Source of the DNA: Ceratodon purpureus
Lineage: Eukaryota; Streptophyta; Bryopsida; Pseudoditrichales; Ditrichaceae
Length of the DNA: 64,000 nucleotides
Reading direction: 5' to 3'
NCBI GenBank assembly: GCA_014871385.1
Contig: CM026426.1
Coordinates: forward strand, 31,517,386 to 31,581,385
Shown: one piece after another, positions 47,178 through 58,343 of the stretch
How the letters are laid out: every line of letters starts with the position of its first letter
Position numbering within the stretch: position 1 is the first letter of the stretch
Made by a program: the position numbers and the translations under genes
Notes under the pieces: model-generated
Database searches by the model: none
The model's input: only the letters and a program-made list of their open reading frames with translations
What the model was told of the DNA's origin: nothing

Positions 47178-47787
47178 TGTTAAAGGGTGATTTTACTAGA
47201 CCTTGAAATTCTATTTGCCCCAACTAAGTATTCTGAAAACCCAAAAAAATTTGAGTATCCACCTAGCTTTTACTGATTTTACTATCCTACCCTTGGACTG
47301 TACTAGAAAAATCTGAATCCCACTCCCTTACAGTAATCAATGCAACACCTCCACTCTCAATTCTCACTGAAACCCTAGCATTCAATGCACACCATCATTA
47401 TTAATCCCGAAGCTCTTTTAACATTACTCTTCAAAAGTACAATGATCCTGGCCCTGATTTGGTCTGTCCGGGTACCGTATCAGCTCCTAACTCCCAAGCT
47501 TCTGATCCTAACCTCCATAGCCTCAGAAAAGCTCAAGAGAGTGAAAGAGAGTGAGAGCCACCACGGCCTCACTCCTCACAACCCCCTCCAAGCCCTAGCC
47601 GCCTTCATCCATCCATCCATTTATCATCCAAGTCAAAAGTTCATCCAATTGTCAAAACTTCATCCAAAATATAGTAACTGTGAAGTAAGCAATAACATAC
47701 TGTTTTACTGCTCACCCTAAGTTACTGTACCTGCTCTCTTAATTACTGTTCTTGCTCCTAGCTAAAGGATAAAAAATCTTGTTAATG
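47178..47787 (-). mobile_element. Element A, 5' LTR
   Basis: 610 bp, about 90% like the left LTR by eye. It starts TGTTAAAGG on the plus strand. The target duplication GAGTG follows directly at 47,788-47,792. Confidence 0.85.
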
Positions 47788-49206
47788 GAGTGGCACCTTG
47801 TCGCGGACATGAAGACAATCAAGTGTATGTACGAGCTTCAAACTGGGCCTTCGTGTGCAATGAACTGCATATACTACGAGCAGAAGAGGGTTAACCCTGC
47901 CGTAGGGACAGCAAGTCAGGCAAACGGTGCCATTAGAAAACGTACTAAACCCAACTGGGTGGGAGGATTGTTTGCCAACTTTGTGGCACTTGAACCTTGT
48001 GACATGCGCGCACATACAATGTGGCGGTCTATCTTGCCCATTCCATTGTATAGAATGCACATTTGTGCACTACATGCCTAGGTTTGATTAACGGAGAAAA
48101 TTGTACATCAGCATATCATTTAGGTCTGGAATATAGAAGATTAAAGACTCAGGGCTATAGCAATAGAGCATATGGAGAAGTCCTTGTCAGCCATCAAGGC
48201 TCATGGTGGGAACGTGGAGATTAGAAAAGGTCTAAAGGTGAGTGGCAGCACGGAGAATATGCCACAGAAACCATCTTTCACTAGGGTTGTTGCGAGCAGA
48301 CTTTTCAGACCAAGTGTTTGGTCTGGCAACGACAAGGCCTGGAATGACATATGTCAAGCAGAGAGTAATAATAGTCGCACTGGTGCAGATCGTCGTGCAA
48401 GGGCTGCTATGTGGCAAGCCTTTGAAGAGGTTCTACTATATTTTAGCGGTTTGGTGTTGACAGCAAAACAACAACTTTAGTTCAAAGGAAAGATAGAAAC
48501 GTGGGAAGCAACATTCTTGGAGGCCTTTGGAGAGGAGCATGTTTCCCATTACATGATGAGTTCTATGCCGGTTTTTAAGATTATTTAGGGGTTGATGGCA
48601 GAGCTTACTTTCTTCAATTCTCCAACCCCCATTTAACATTGTTTTGCATGTATGTACTGTTGACAGCATGTACTTGTGAGGCATGGCAATTGGTTTGTGG
48701 AGGAATACGGTAGTCTGTCCGTCTAAAGTTGCCAGGGTATGGAGAAATCTCATCATCAAGCGAAGGCATGAAATCAAGCGCATACAGCTCATGGTGGTGG
48801 CAAAGAGCGCATCTGTGTTATTTTGCAACAATTGCAGCATTGGTACCAATATATACAACATCAGTAGAACAAGAAACTAGAGTGCACCAAAGTTCTCAAT
48901 ACCTTGATTGATGAAGCAAGGTTGGCGGCTACGTGTAGAAGGCGCAAGCAATGGCATCAACCAAGTGCTGCAAGGGCGTTGGAGAATTGGCGATCTAGAC
49001 GACTGCGTGTTGGCAACGCTTGGATGTATGATGATTCCGTTGGAGGTGGTGGGCGCGACGATGTGTAATCATTAAATTCTGCCAATGAAGAGGACCCCGA
49101 GGAGGCTGGCAACAATGTCGACCTTGAGGAAGGTAGCAACTTCATTGACGGTAAGGACGCTGGTAACAACGTGGACAGTGACAACGCTAGCAACAACCAT
49201 GTGTGA
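47788..49206 (+). pseudogene. Gene P, 3' part: transposase-like family
   Basis: Coding starts right at the LTR edge: WHLVADMKTIKCMYELQTG, CAMNCIYYEQKR (47,790-48,080), as in transposase-like proteins with a conserved HL.AD.K block and paired cysteines. A later frame gives KAWNDICQAESNNSR and MWQAFEEVLLYFSGL (48,300-48,480), then FKGKIETWEATFLEAF; another gives CQGMEKSHHQAK and HTAHGGGKERI (48,730-48,810). The tail is acidic with AGNNVD repeats and ends TGA at 49,204-49,206. A donor-like CTAAAG|GTGAGT lies at 48,237. It is decayed, with several in-frame stops of all three kinds. It was probably already dead or died with the insertion of element A. Confidence 0.55.
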
Positions 49207-49690
49207 ATTGAGTGCAACGCGTTCTAAACTCAATATATAGACATGTAGAATGTGGCTGCCAACAATGTTTTCATTTAGCTAGGGTAGACCATGGTTATCT
49301 TCTAAACATGTTTTATGGGTTGCTTCTACAATAGCCATATATGGATAGATTTATCAAATTTTTTTTGGATTTTTTTTAATAATTCACTAAAGTGTCTAAT
49401 CCATGCAATTGTTAATCTCCATAATGAGGGATCGTGAGGTAGGTAGCAACTCCACCGACAATGAAGACGCTGGCAACAATGTGGATAGTGACGAAGCTCC
49501 CAACATCCGTGTGTGAATTGAGTGAAATGCGTTTTAGTAATTATGTTGTGGCCATGTAGAATGCGGCTGCCAACAAGGTTTTCATTTACATAGGTTAGAC
49601 CATGGTTCTCTTCCAAACATATATTCTGGGTAATTCACTAGAATGACCAATCCATGCAATTATTTCTCTCCATAATGAGGAATTCAATGA
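49127..49690. repeat. Direct duplication of the gene P tail
   Basis: About 49,127-49,432 and 49,436-49,690 share the AGNNVD-coding end, the sequence GTGTGAATTGAGTG, ATGTAGAATG.GGCTGCCAACAA and a flank with CAATCCATGCAATT. Tandem, about 300 and 250 bp. Confidence 0.7.
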
Positions 49691-50439
49691 ATGTGTCTTA
49701 GTAATCATATATAATACTCACCCTTAAATTTTAATTTTAATTTTTGAGGCGATTTTCCTTGAATCCACATCAAATGGAGAAGTGAGGTGTAAGGCCATAG
49801 CAATTGAGGTCAATGTGAGGTTCTCACCAACTCCTTAAGATCTCCTTAATAAACGTTGCTTAAGAGTCTCAACCCCCCCTTAAAGCACCTTGTCCACGTG
49901 GCAGGTCGTTGACTCCAGCAAGACTGACCGGAACTGTCTTCTTTGGCCTTATTCTCCTCCTGGATATGTCGGACTCCTTTGCTGTTCTCCGCCTCTCTCT
50001 TCTTTGGCCGTTCTCTTGCTTCTAGCAAGCGTCCTTGCGGTAGCCTTGACAAGGCAGTGTTGTTGCTGCAATGGAGTTTGTCACGATCACGCACCCCCTT
50101 CGTGCCGTTGGGAACCGCGGCAGGTTCAAAGCTGCGGAGCGCCATCATCGACTTGTGCGGAGGGGGCCATGGGGATTAATGAGTGCGAGAAGCTCTAGCG
50201 TGAGGAGCAAGCGGTGGAGGAGGGGGCCGTGGTGACTCTCCGGCGGGTGGAGCTGCAGCGTGAGGCGCGGGTCAGGAGAATTGGCAAGAGGAGCGGGTGG
50301 AGCTGCAGCGCGAGGAGAAGGGTGGAGCAGTTGTAAGGTCAGCAGGGGGGAGCCAGTAAGGAGGAGCGGGGTGCGCTGTGAGGAGCGTTTGTCTGCTGTG
50401 TAGAGCAGGGTGCGCTGCGAGGAGCGAAGGAAGGAGTTG
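49691..50439. other. Spacer, then GAGGAGC-rich low-complexity DNA
   Basis: No gene recognised to 50,190. From 50,190 it is a purine-rich degenerate repeat (GGTGGAGCTGCAGCG type) that runs into the next gene. Confidence 0.4.
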
Positions 50440-52896
50440 CAGCGCCGGCAGAAAGGGGGAGGTGCGACTGAAGGAGCTGCGACGAAAGGAGACGTGGCGC
50501 AAGGAGCTGGGCACAAGGGAGCTGCGGCGCAAGGGGCCGCAAGCTACACGTCTTCACGCGCTGACAGTGAAGGAGCTGCGAGGTAAGTTGCCAACCCATT
50601 GCTTGTTTTTCTTCTCATCTCCTTTTTGTTGTTGAATTGGACCGTATCGGCCATGGCAAAGTTGTGAGGGGTTGTTGAGCCATGGCCAACAAGGTCCTCG
50701 GTTTTGTAGGATTTTTGAGTAACAATATAACTACTCTAATGCGTAAGAATATTCACTTGTCAGCTGCCATACGCGATCTCAATGTGAAATCCGTTGTTTT
50801 TGCATTACCAGCGCCAGGGATGTTGAGCCGCAGGAAGAAGAAGGTTGGTGCTTCTCGAGAGGAGGATGACATCGATCAAGGGGTGAAGAGAGACAACCTG
50901 GAGGTTGCTGACAGCAAGAACAACCCCCTGGTGGAGACCCCGTGGTGGAGATGCCGTGGGACAAGCCGTTTGACATCCAGGCCTTACATCCTGCACTCAT
51001 GGGTCAGGTCCACCGCCTCGCCCCATTTTTGCTGGGTAGGTAGACAGCTGACTACAACGAAGACTTCTTCCACCGCTCCTTGGGCCTCTCCAACACTGGC
51101 TGCAAGTTCTCGGACCTCAATAGCAACAAGCACTGCAAGAAGTCGGCGTTTATCAAGGCATGGCCGGAGCGGTCGCCTGAGCGGCACCACGTTGCTGATT
51201 GTAAGGATGGAGAGGCCGTGAGGACTTACTTGCAGATTGACCGGAAGATTTATGGAGGTGACCCCAACAATGGCGCATTTGGGACTTCTTTCCTTTGAGT
51301 GTGCCACTTGTTCTTTGAGGAGGGCTAGGACGTCAACTTTGCCCAGAAGGCAGAAGTCTTATAGAAGGTTTTGAGAAGCAGGCTGCAAGGTATTTGATGA
51401 AGCTTTCACCGGCGGCCTTGAAGGAGCAGATCCAAGCCATCATCAACTTCTTTGTTGGCCACATCTTTGGCGGTGCTGGTAGCAAGGGCAAGGGCGCAGC
51501 TGAAAATGAACTGCTTAGTGGCCAGACAGTTAGAGCCACGACCAAGGCACTCAAGACCTTGGAGGCGAAGAAGGTGAGAGCTTGTTGATCCCTGCCCGCA
51601 CCAGCAAAGACCATTGAGGAGAAGAAGTACAAGCCACCTGCCGATGCCTACACGGAGCAGCCAGTGATTGCTTCGGATCCGAAGCAGGTTCTAGAGCAGC
51701 AGCGCGTGAAGAAGAAGTTGTTGGAGGCCGCACTTGTGAAGATGGAGGCTAATTGGGAGGGCGTGAAGACCTTTTTGGCAAAGCACCAGGCCTTCATGAT
51801 GAAGAAGGAGGACGAAGAGTCCAAGTTCTATGAGAACGTTGCAGTCACCCGTGCTGCTAGCAAGGAGGCCGCAGCTGCTAGCAACTACACCGAGATGAGG
51901 CGCTTCTGTCAGATGGCCCGTTTAGGCCAAGACAAGCTGGCTCTTGCAAGCAGAGCAACTCAAGAGGCCGAGGCGCGGATTGATAGAGTACTCCAGAAGT
52001 TGGCGGACATGGAAGCCGATGAGGAGAAACGCCATGCTGAGATTGACGAGATGGCTGCAGAGATCTCGGCCTTGGAGTTGGCATCAGCATTCTTGAGACC
52101 GAAGAAAGTGCTGGCACAGTACCCATGGGAGTTTTGAGTCCCGCCAATAGCCCTGAATGACCCTTACACTTTCTGAGAGCGTTACTTCGTTGACACCTAA
52201 TGCGTACCTCTAACTTGTGGCTGCTTGGCACATCCTCATTGTATGTTTGAAGTTGTTTTCTCCCAGGATGCCCAATGTCGCCGTTGCGAGCGCAGTATGA
52301 CCGACTGGTGGCTTGGATAGTGGAGCTTCGAACTTGACTCCTAGGCCGTGGAGGATCTACGCCTCACTAAGGAGATTCTAATGTCCGAGCTTGCTTCACC
52401 ACTTGCTGGCAACAAGAGGCCCGCTCCCCCCACCGTGCCCATGCTTTCATATAAGAAACCGAAGATTGGCGCTGGAGACTCCCCTAGCGTGTCAAACGTT
52501 GCCACCAAACAGCCCGCTCCTGCCAAAGCCCATCCAAATTTGTTGGCACATGCCTTAGCCACCCTCCTTTTGTTGCCAAATGGCACCTACAACCCTCTGT
52601 TCTCAAGTTTCTACTACTCCTTGCTAATTTAGGTTTGTTGGCACCAAATGCAGAGGAGGTCAACCCCGATGAAGACACACTGGCGTTTGACGATGTGGAG
52701 CCTAGGCAAGTCACTCCTCATGAGACCCACGCTGATGACGGCGGAGATGGATGTGGCTCCGACACCACCATGCAAGGAGCAGGTGGAGGTGAGAACATTG
52801 AGGACGACGCCAACATGGAAGGATTGTTGAGTCTTGTTGAGGCAATCGCTAGTGATGCAAGAGTGGAACAGATGCCCACGTTGTTTTGCGCATAGG
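50440..52896 (+). pseudogene. Unknown nuclear-type coiled-coil gene, decayed
   Basis: A first exon rich in LKELRRKE-like repeats ends at a good donor (CTGCGAG|GTAAGTT, 50,581). Next: 50,682-51,300 with MPWDKPFDIQALHPALMGQ, LGLSNTGCKFSDLNSNKHC and DGEAVRTYLQIDRKIYGGD. Then 51,394-52,137, a long charged coiled coil (KQVLEQQRVKKKLLEAALVK, RVLQKLADMEADEEKRHAE). Later pieces (52,348-52,896) have a basic, NLS-like stretch (LSYKKPKIG) and an acidic tail. Breaks: a frame slip near 50,935, a TAG near 51,045 and a TGA near 51,586. I do not recognise the family. Confidence 0.45.
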
Positions 52897-54522
52897 ACTT
52901 TGTTACCCCTCTAGACAGCCTCGAAGCGGCACTAGAGTCAAAGACAGCAAAGAAGTAAACATCAGCAACAACGAGGAGTCATAGGAGATAATTCAGTGTA
53001 GAGCAGGGTATAAAGTCAGGGACAGCCGAGGAGCAGTCGGTTGTCTTAGTAGATTGTAGTACTGTAGCTCGACTCTAGACACACCATGATACTTTCCTCT
53101 TTTTGTAATGTTGTGTGGACTCCCACTAAGAACTCCTAATTTCTGCTCATACTCCTCTCCACTCTTGCTTATCGGCCTGTTGCAAGCTTTTGCTATGCTT
53201 GATGTTATGTTGCTCCTTGTCTATCCAAAAGACTAACTTCGGAGACGTCTAAGCCAACTCTGTTCCTTCCTCGCGGCCATGGCTCACACTCCCCCTTGCC
53301 CTCGGCCATTGACGTCCAGACACTAGGACACCTTTTGTCACAGTCTTATCCTATGACCAAGCTACTGTCCCTGCTACCAAGGACTACTGTTACCTTCCTC
53401 CCTTGCTCCTTCCCTTGACTTCCTTTGGTGTCCAAGTTCTGACTCTCCTAGACCGTGTCTTTCACTCACTCCATCCAGAATTCCAGCTGACGGATTTCTT
53501 GAGCGCTGCCAGCATTGTTTTGGTTTAGAGTACGCGCATTGTTTTGTAGGCAGGGATTTCAGAACTCCGCTTGAGTTTGTTGGCAACGATGTGAGCAAGG
53601 GACTGTTATCGTCCAGCCACCTCAGGCTTTTCTCAAGTTCAAAACAATTTTTATCTCGAAACTCAAACTCTTTGAAAGAAATAGGATTCTTTAAATTTTT
53701 TCATTTTTATTTTATTTTTTATTTGCAACTTTGGAAGAGCATGTAGGAACCATAGTCTTGCATGTCTATTCAGCTCATTACCCCCCTGTCCGACAGTCTT
53801 CTAAGCAATCTCCTCTTTTGCGTTGGCAACAAGTCCACACCTTAGCCGTCACTGTGAGTTCAAAGCAAAGCTTACTTACAGTCATGGACTGCCCCAAAAT
53901 TGTGAATTCTTAATCTTAATGGACTAATTTTTTAATTGCAACCGTTACCTAATGTTTGAACTTTATTCACCCACATCCATGAAGCTAGATTCACACTTGC
54001 AAATTTAAGTTCTTTAGAAGTCGATGCTGTTATCATCACTGAAAGCAAGAAAATTTGAAAGTCCTTCAAATTTTCCATATACTATAATCTGGGGTAGCTC
54101 CACGGACAAATTTGGTGACAAAATATTAATAGAGGAAGTCCTACACAAAGCAGAGAATGATAAGCGCAACCACCACCTGAACTCTCTTTCGACATGGTAA
54201 ACAACCTGATGAGTTCTCATGTACTCTAACTACTCATCCCCAAATCACTTATCCTACAGCTCCACAATCTTGATCTTTTTGGGAACCGTAACCTCAGTAC
54301 CTGTGAGGTGTCTCTCATGACGTTGGTTGATCTCCACCTAACAAATCATGCCAGTTTTGTTTGCTAATAGCAAGAAGTCCAACGATGTCTACCAAAAACA
54401 CCAGCACTTAGTTTTTGGTGCTGCTAGCAAAATTTCAACCATGAGTAAACAAAAATTAGACCCTCTTTCTTTCCATACAGAAAGTAAGGTGTCCAACCAT
54501 GTGCACCAAAACATACCCTAGT
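52897..54522. other. Spacer without a recognised gene
   Basis: Mixed composition. Short open frames only, no domain. Confidence 0.45.
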
Positions 54523-55640
54523 TTAACACTCTTCGCTGGCAACAGTGAGTAGAACTTCATGTATCAAAAACCCAGGGAATGCTGCAACAATTTCGGGCAA
54601 ACAACAAGATGTATTTGTTAGGAGTCGTACCTTTTTCTCACGAACACCGGTGGCATCTATCACAACCGTGTTGTACTGGCCACGTATGTCATCTCTAAGC
54701 GTCATTGCAATTTTGTGCCACATGTGGGATACTGGCCAAGCCTTGCCAACTTCAAATGTTGGCAGCAGGTTCCCTCTAAACATACAAGACACTTCCACCA
54801 TCTCCTCTTCTAGTAGGTGGTCAATCGCTTCCCAGTTATTGTTGGCAGCTTCCTTATACCTTGTATACATGAACTTGGTGTAAAATGTTTGTCTTCCCAC
54901 ATGATAGCAGAAAACAATGTTGGACCTGTTGGCAATGCACTTTATGACATCTTGGCCAATGTGGAACTTCTTGTTCCACCTTGGCTTCATCAGATTGCTT
55001 AGCAGAGCCTCACATGGACTATTCAAAACAAACAATGTAGATGTCTGCCTAATGATGTCAGCAGCTACCGCAAACAAATCAACCATAATATGGATTGGCA
55101 TAAACCATTGCTCGTGGACGAAGTTGCTTCTAGTTGTTGCTTTCATAGCATTTGCAAAATCAAAAGTGACCCTTGTCCTAAACATCGCAGATGTGTGCAT
55201 GTCTGGCAAAGGCCACTCCACATCCTTGAATCCTGGAAGCGGGAGTGCTTCTACCTTCCCGTACAGCGTGTCACTTGTTGGAGGCAAATACAGACCACCA
55301 AGGAAGAATGTACCTATGTCCAGCAACTCCGCGCGGCTTTGTCAATTCACTGGTGCCTCCCCAATCTTGGCATGGAGCACAAGAATGGGACCAATGATAG
55401 ATGTAGGGTGCACCAAATCCTCTGAATGCGACACATATAGGTAATTTGCCATGCATGAACTAGTTGCTGCCACCGCGGGATCCAAGCGTAGATGCCGTGG
55501 CTGATATGCATGTTGCACAAGCACCTTATTGAGGTTGCATGATCCATGCACAGTGGAAGTCCAGGAGAAATCTCTGATCTCCGCTATGAAGGCGCCTCAA
55601 AAATTTCTCCACCATGTCGCCTTGCCTCTCTACCTCAAGG
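54523..55640 (-). pseudogene. Unknown conserved-looking gene, decayed
   Basis: The frame 55,326-54,523 (267 codons) reads like a globular protein: FKDVEWPLPDMHTSAMFRT, WFMPIHIMVDLFAVAADI, FVLNSPCEALLSNLMKPRW, DVIKCIANRSNIVFCYHVG, YNTVVIDATGVREKKVRL. The same frame continues upstream across one TGA (near 55,341) to about 55,550 (LRLDPAVAATSSCMANYLY). A shifted frame continues to 55,640 (FLRRLHSGDQRFLLDFHC). I cannot assign a function. The look of the protein suggests a repeated lineage-specific family. Confidence 0.45.
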
Positions 55641-57300
55641 CCTATCCAACAATAGTTGCAGCATAACCCATGAATCACAATTCAACCTCATGGGGATCTA
55701 GTTGCCCTCTACGTCTTGAGTGTTATGCAGGATGACACTCTGTATGAGGGAATTTGACCGACTAGCCATGTCATTTCAATGCAAAAAATATTCGATAGTG
55801 ATTTCAAAAACTTACAGATTTTGTTGTCGCTGGCAACATCCGCAAAGGCTACGTGCTATCAACACACCCTCCACCATCACGAACTGCTAATTACAACTTC
55901 CAGGGCGTCGCAGGCATGATTCAAGCTACCGGCAGCTTCATCCCTAAACCCCAATTATGAACTGAGGCGATTTCTCCAACCTATATGGATGCAAGTTCGC
56001 TGGCAGCAATCTGGAGACCACTACAGGTGAACCCTAAATTTCTATTGCACAATGCATGACCACCCAAACCCAAACTCGATCAACTTGATGACCCTTTTTG
56101 AGGCTTTTAACGCTCCATCCTGGTTGACAATGCAACCGCGACAACTCTCTCACAAGAAGGCCAGTTTCGAATGATCGTTGGCAGCATTTCAACCTCAACA
56201 CCTTGTGCACCTTGCATCTCAAAGGTGGAGCAGCAACTCGATTCAGGTAGGTGGCCAAACTGCGCCAGTTTTGTAGGATTTCATAAAGCCCACCACCGCT
56301 GACAGCCTTGTGTCTGCTTGGGTTTTGTGTGCTGCGGAGGCTTTTCTTGTCAGCTCCGACAACACACACGCGAAGGAGCACACGCCCTTCGTTGCTACTA
56401 CTGCCCAGACCCCCCAAACACCAATTTGGCGACCTTGTGGCACCACTGGTGCCAGAAGATAAAGTGCACGGGCTGGCCTAAATTTTTAGGCACGTGAGAA
56501 ATCCAAAGGCCTTTTGGAGACCCCAGATTTCCCCTTATGTTTAGTCCATTGAAATATGTACAAGGCAAACTCTCTTTTCAAAAAAGAAATTTGCGGTAAT
56601 GATTTTGCTATACCAATAAAGCTGCAAAAAATAAAGATTGCACATGAGTAGCAACAGTAAAATCATATACTTAGTCATAAAAAAGATTCAAAGTGCAAAG
56701 GTTCAGTAACAATGGAGCTATAGTTTTTGAGCAAGAACAAGAATTAGTAACAACAAATAAAAGCAGTTGTAACAACAAATAAAAGCAATTGCAACAACGA
56801 AAGCGAGTGCAACAACCGAAGTAAGTGGAAGATCACTACTGCGCCAGAATGATGTAATGAGGAGGAAGGAGGTGCTTCAATAACCTCCTTCCTAATTTTT
56901 CTTAAACTTAGGAATTTTGTAGATTTAATGAAAAACAAATTCCGCCTACTTTGATCTTTACGATTTGTCAAATGAAGAAAAATCAACGGTCCAATTTTGG
57001 TATGTGAATAGTATGTTAAATTAATTTAAGATCTTACAACTAAATCTAGTAATTAAATATTATAATTAAGATATATCAAATTTAAAATAAAACATAGTCA
57101 AATTTGACATTTTTGCTTCGAAAACACCAAAGAACTTAAGAGTTAAATGTTCTCATGGAAGTTCTCATGCAAATCAACCTGCCATCACATTTGTGCACAT
57201 ATTTTTGAATGTGTCAGATGTCGGACGTTGCGTAACCAGATCCAAACTGAGCTCCAAATCGTGCCAGAGTCGATCTTAACGAAGTTAATTATCGCGTGAC
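55641..57300. other. Spacer without a recognised gene
   Basis: May hold 5' remnants of the gene at 54,523-55,640. The region 56,560-57,200 is AT-rich. Confidence 0.4.
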
Positions 57301-57728
57301 CTAAGTCATTTGGCAGTATACATTATGCAGATTAATATTGGCATTTAGTCTGTCCAGGGTATTCTGATGAAGTTTTGCTGCACGTTTGATGATTCTGACC
57401 AGTGCAATGGCTTGGCAACGGAGTGGAAAATATCTCATCCTGAGAAACATTGTGGCTGAAGGTGTGTCGAATTCTTCGCTCATACCTTCGGCGTTTGTGC
57501 CATCCATCATCCAGACAAGAGCATTGCCCGGGAGCTTGCATCAATGCAAGAGACATGTCCATCATCGCTTGCAGAGTGCCTTGGATGCTGCAAAGTATGT
57601 GATGACCAATTGAACTCCCAGTGTATGGTCGCAAATCTGTGTTTCTTGCATTGCTTTCCTTCACGGTTTCCATCCCAGGGACAAGAAAATTGGGCGCCAG
57701 GCTCAGTAGCACATCTTCGAAAACTCAC
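57301..57728 (-). pseudogene. Unknown coding exon(s), one frame slip
   Basis: Reads LAPNFLVPGMETVKES, GSSIGHHILCSIQGTLQAM, then shifts frame near 57,520 to ALVWMMDGTNAEGMSEEF, FLRMRYFPLRCQAIALVRI, ending TAG at 57,301. The protein-like text on both sides of the slip favours a real gene or a recent remnant. It lies head-to-head with the Coa1-like gene, 150 bp apart. No family recognised. Confidence 0.4.
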
Positions 57729-57876
57729 AGAATATAATTCTTGTCATTTGCAATAATTAGAGCGCAGGATAATGAAGCACAGATGGAATATAAAACTCAA
57801 ACGGGTGCAGGCGTGCTCTCGCAGGACCAATGTGGCGAGAGTGCCGTCGTTGTTGCCGTTACGTGCACGGGGGGAG

Positions 57877-58343
57877 ATGAGTTTTTGTGCGAAGTTTACG
57901 TCGGCGGTGGTACTCGGAGCGATGGGAATCAGCGGCGTGAGCATCTACGACGACTATCTCATCTTCCAGCAAGTGAGCAAGTCAGTCGCCGAACATTGTG
58001 CCATCAACATCCTCACGATTGTAAGATCTGTTTTGAAATGTCGATTATTAGTCACGATCGGATACCTGTGATGAAACCCTAATTTTCTCGGATTATGAAA
58101 ATGGAGCACGTGAGCAGGAAGGCTTTGGCTAAGGCGAACGTGGATTCGGAGTTTAAAGCGATTGTTGGGGAGAATATCGACCAGGGACCTTGGTATGAGG
58201 CTAGTATGACAGTCGACCATGAAGGTCACTCGGCTGCGTGCAGTTTTCCTGTCTCCGGGAGCTTGTGCAGCGCCAACATCCACCTCCGAGCGGTTCGGTA
58301 CGAAGGTAGTGCATGCCTTGCCCTTACAAGTCCCTATCAGAAT
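57877..58343 (+). CDS. Coa1/Tim21-like small membrane protein, 3' end not resolved
   Basis: Exon 1 (57,877-57,972) encodes MSFCAKFTSAVVLGAMGISG, a hydrophobic N-terminal segment, ending IFQQ|GTGAGC. Exon 2 (58,107-58,343) begins HVSRKALAKANVDSEF and continues GPWYEASMTVDHEGHSA, CSFPVSG, ANIHLRAVRYEG. This resembles plant proteins of the cytochrome oxidase assembly factor Coa1/Tim21-like family (RGPWYNASLAV, SFPV.G), expected in an organelle membrane. The intron is 134 bp and phase 0. The usual end of the family (Trp-rich, about 30-40 residues more) is not evident. A possible third exon follows TTCTTGCAG at about 58,490. It may be intact or 3'-truncated. Confidence 0.6.

Larger units (their letters stand above)
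22996..47787 (-). mobile_element. Ty3-type LTR retroelement A (host of transposon B)
   Basis: LTRs at both ends (22,996-23,631 and 47,178-47,787), in the same orientation, flanked by a 5-bp duplication GAGTG (22,991-22,995 and 47,788-47,792). Minus polarity: 5' LTR on the right, then gag with CCHC knuckles, protease, RT, RNase H, integrase and a third coding region, then a polypurine tract (AAAAGGGGG on the minus strand) next to the left LTR. Its own length without the 13-kb insertion B is about 11.8 kb. The LTRs are alike by eye at roughly 90%, so the insertion is old, probably millions of years. It is broken, with more than ten breaks. Confidence 0.85.
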
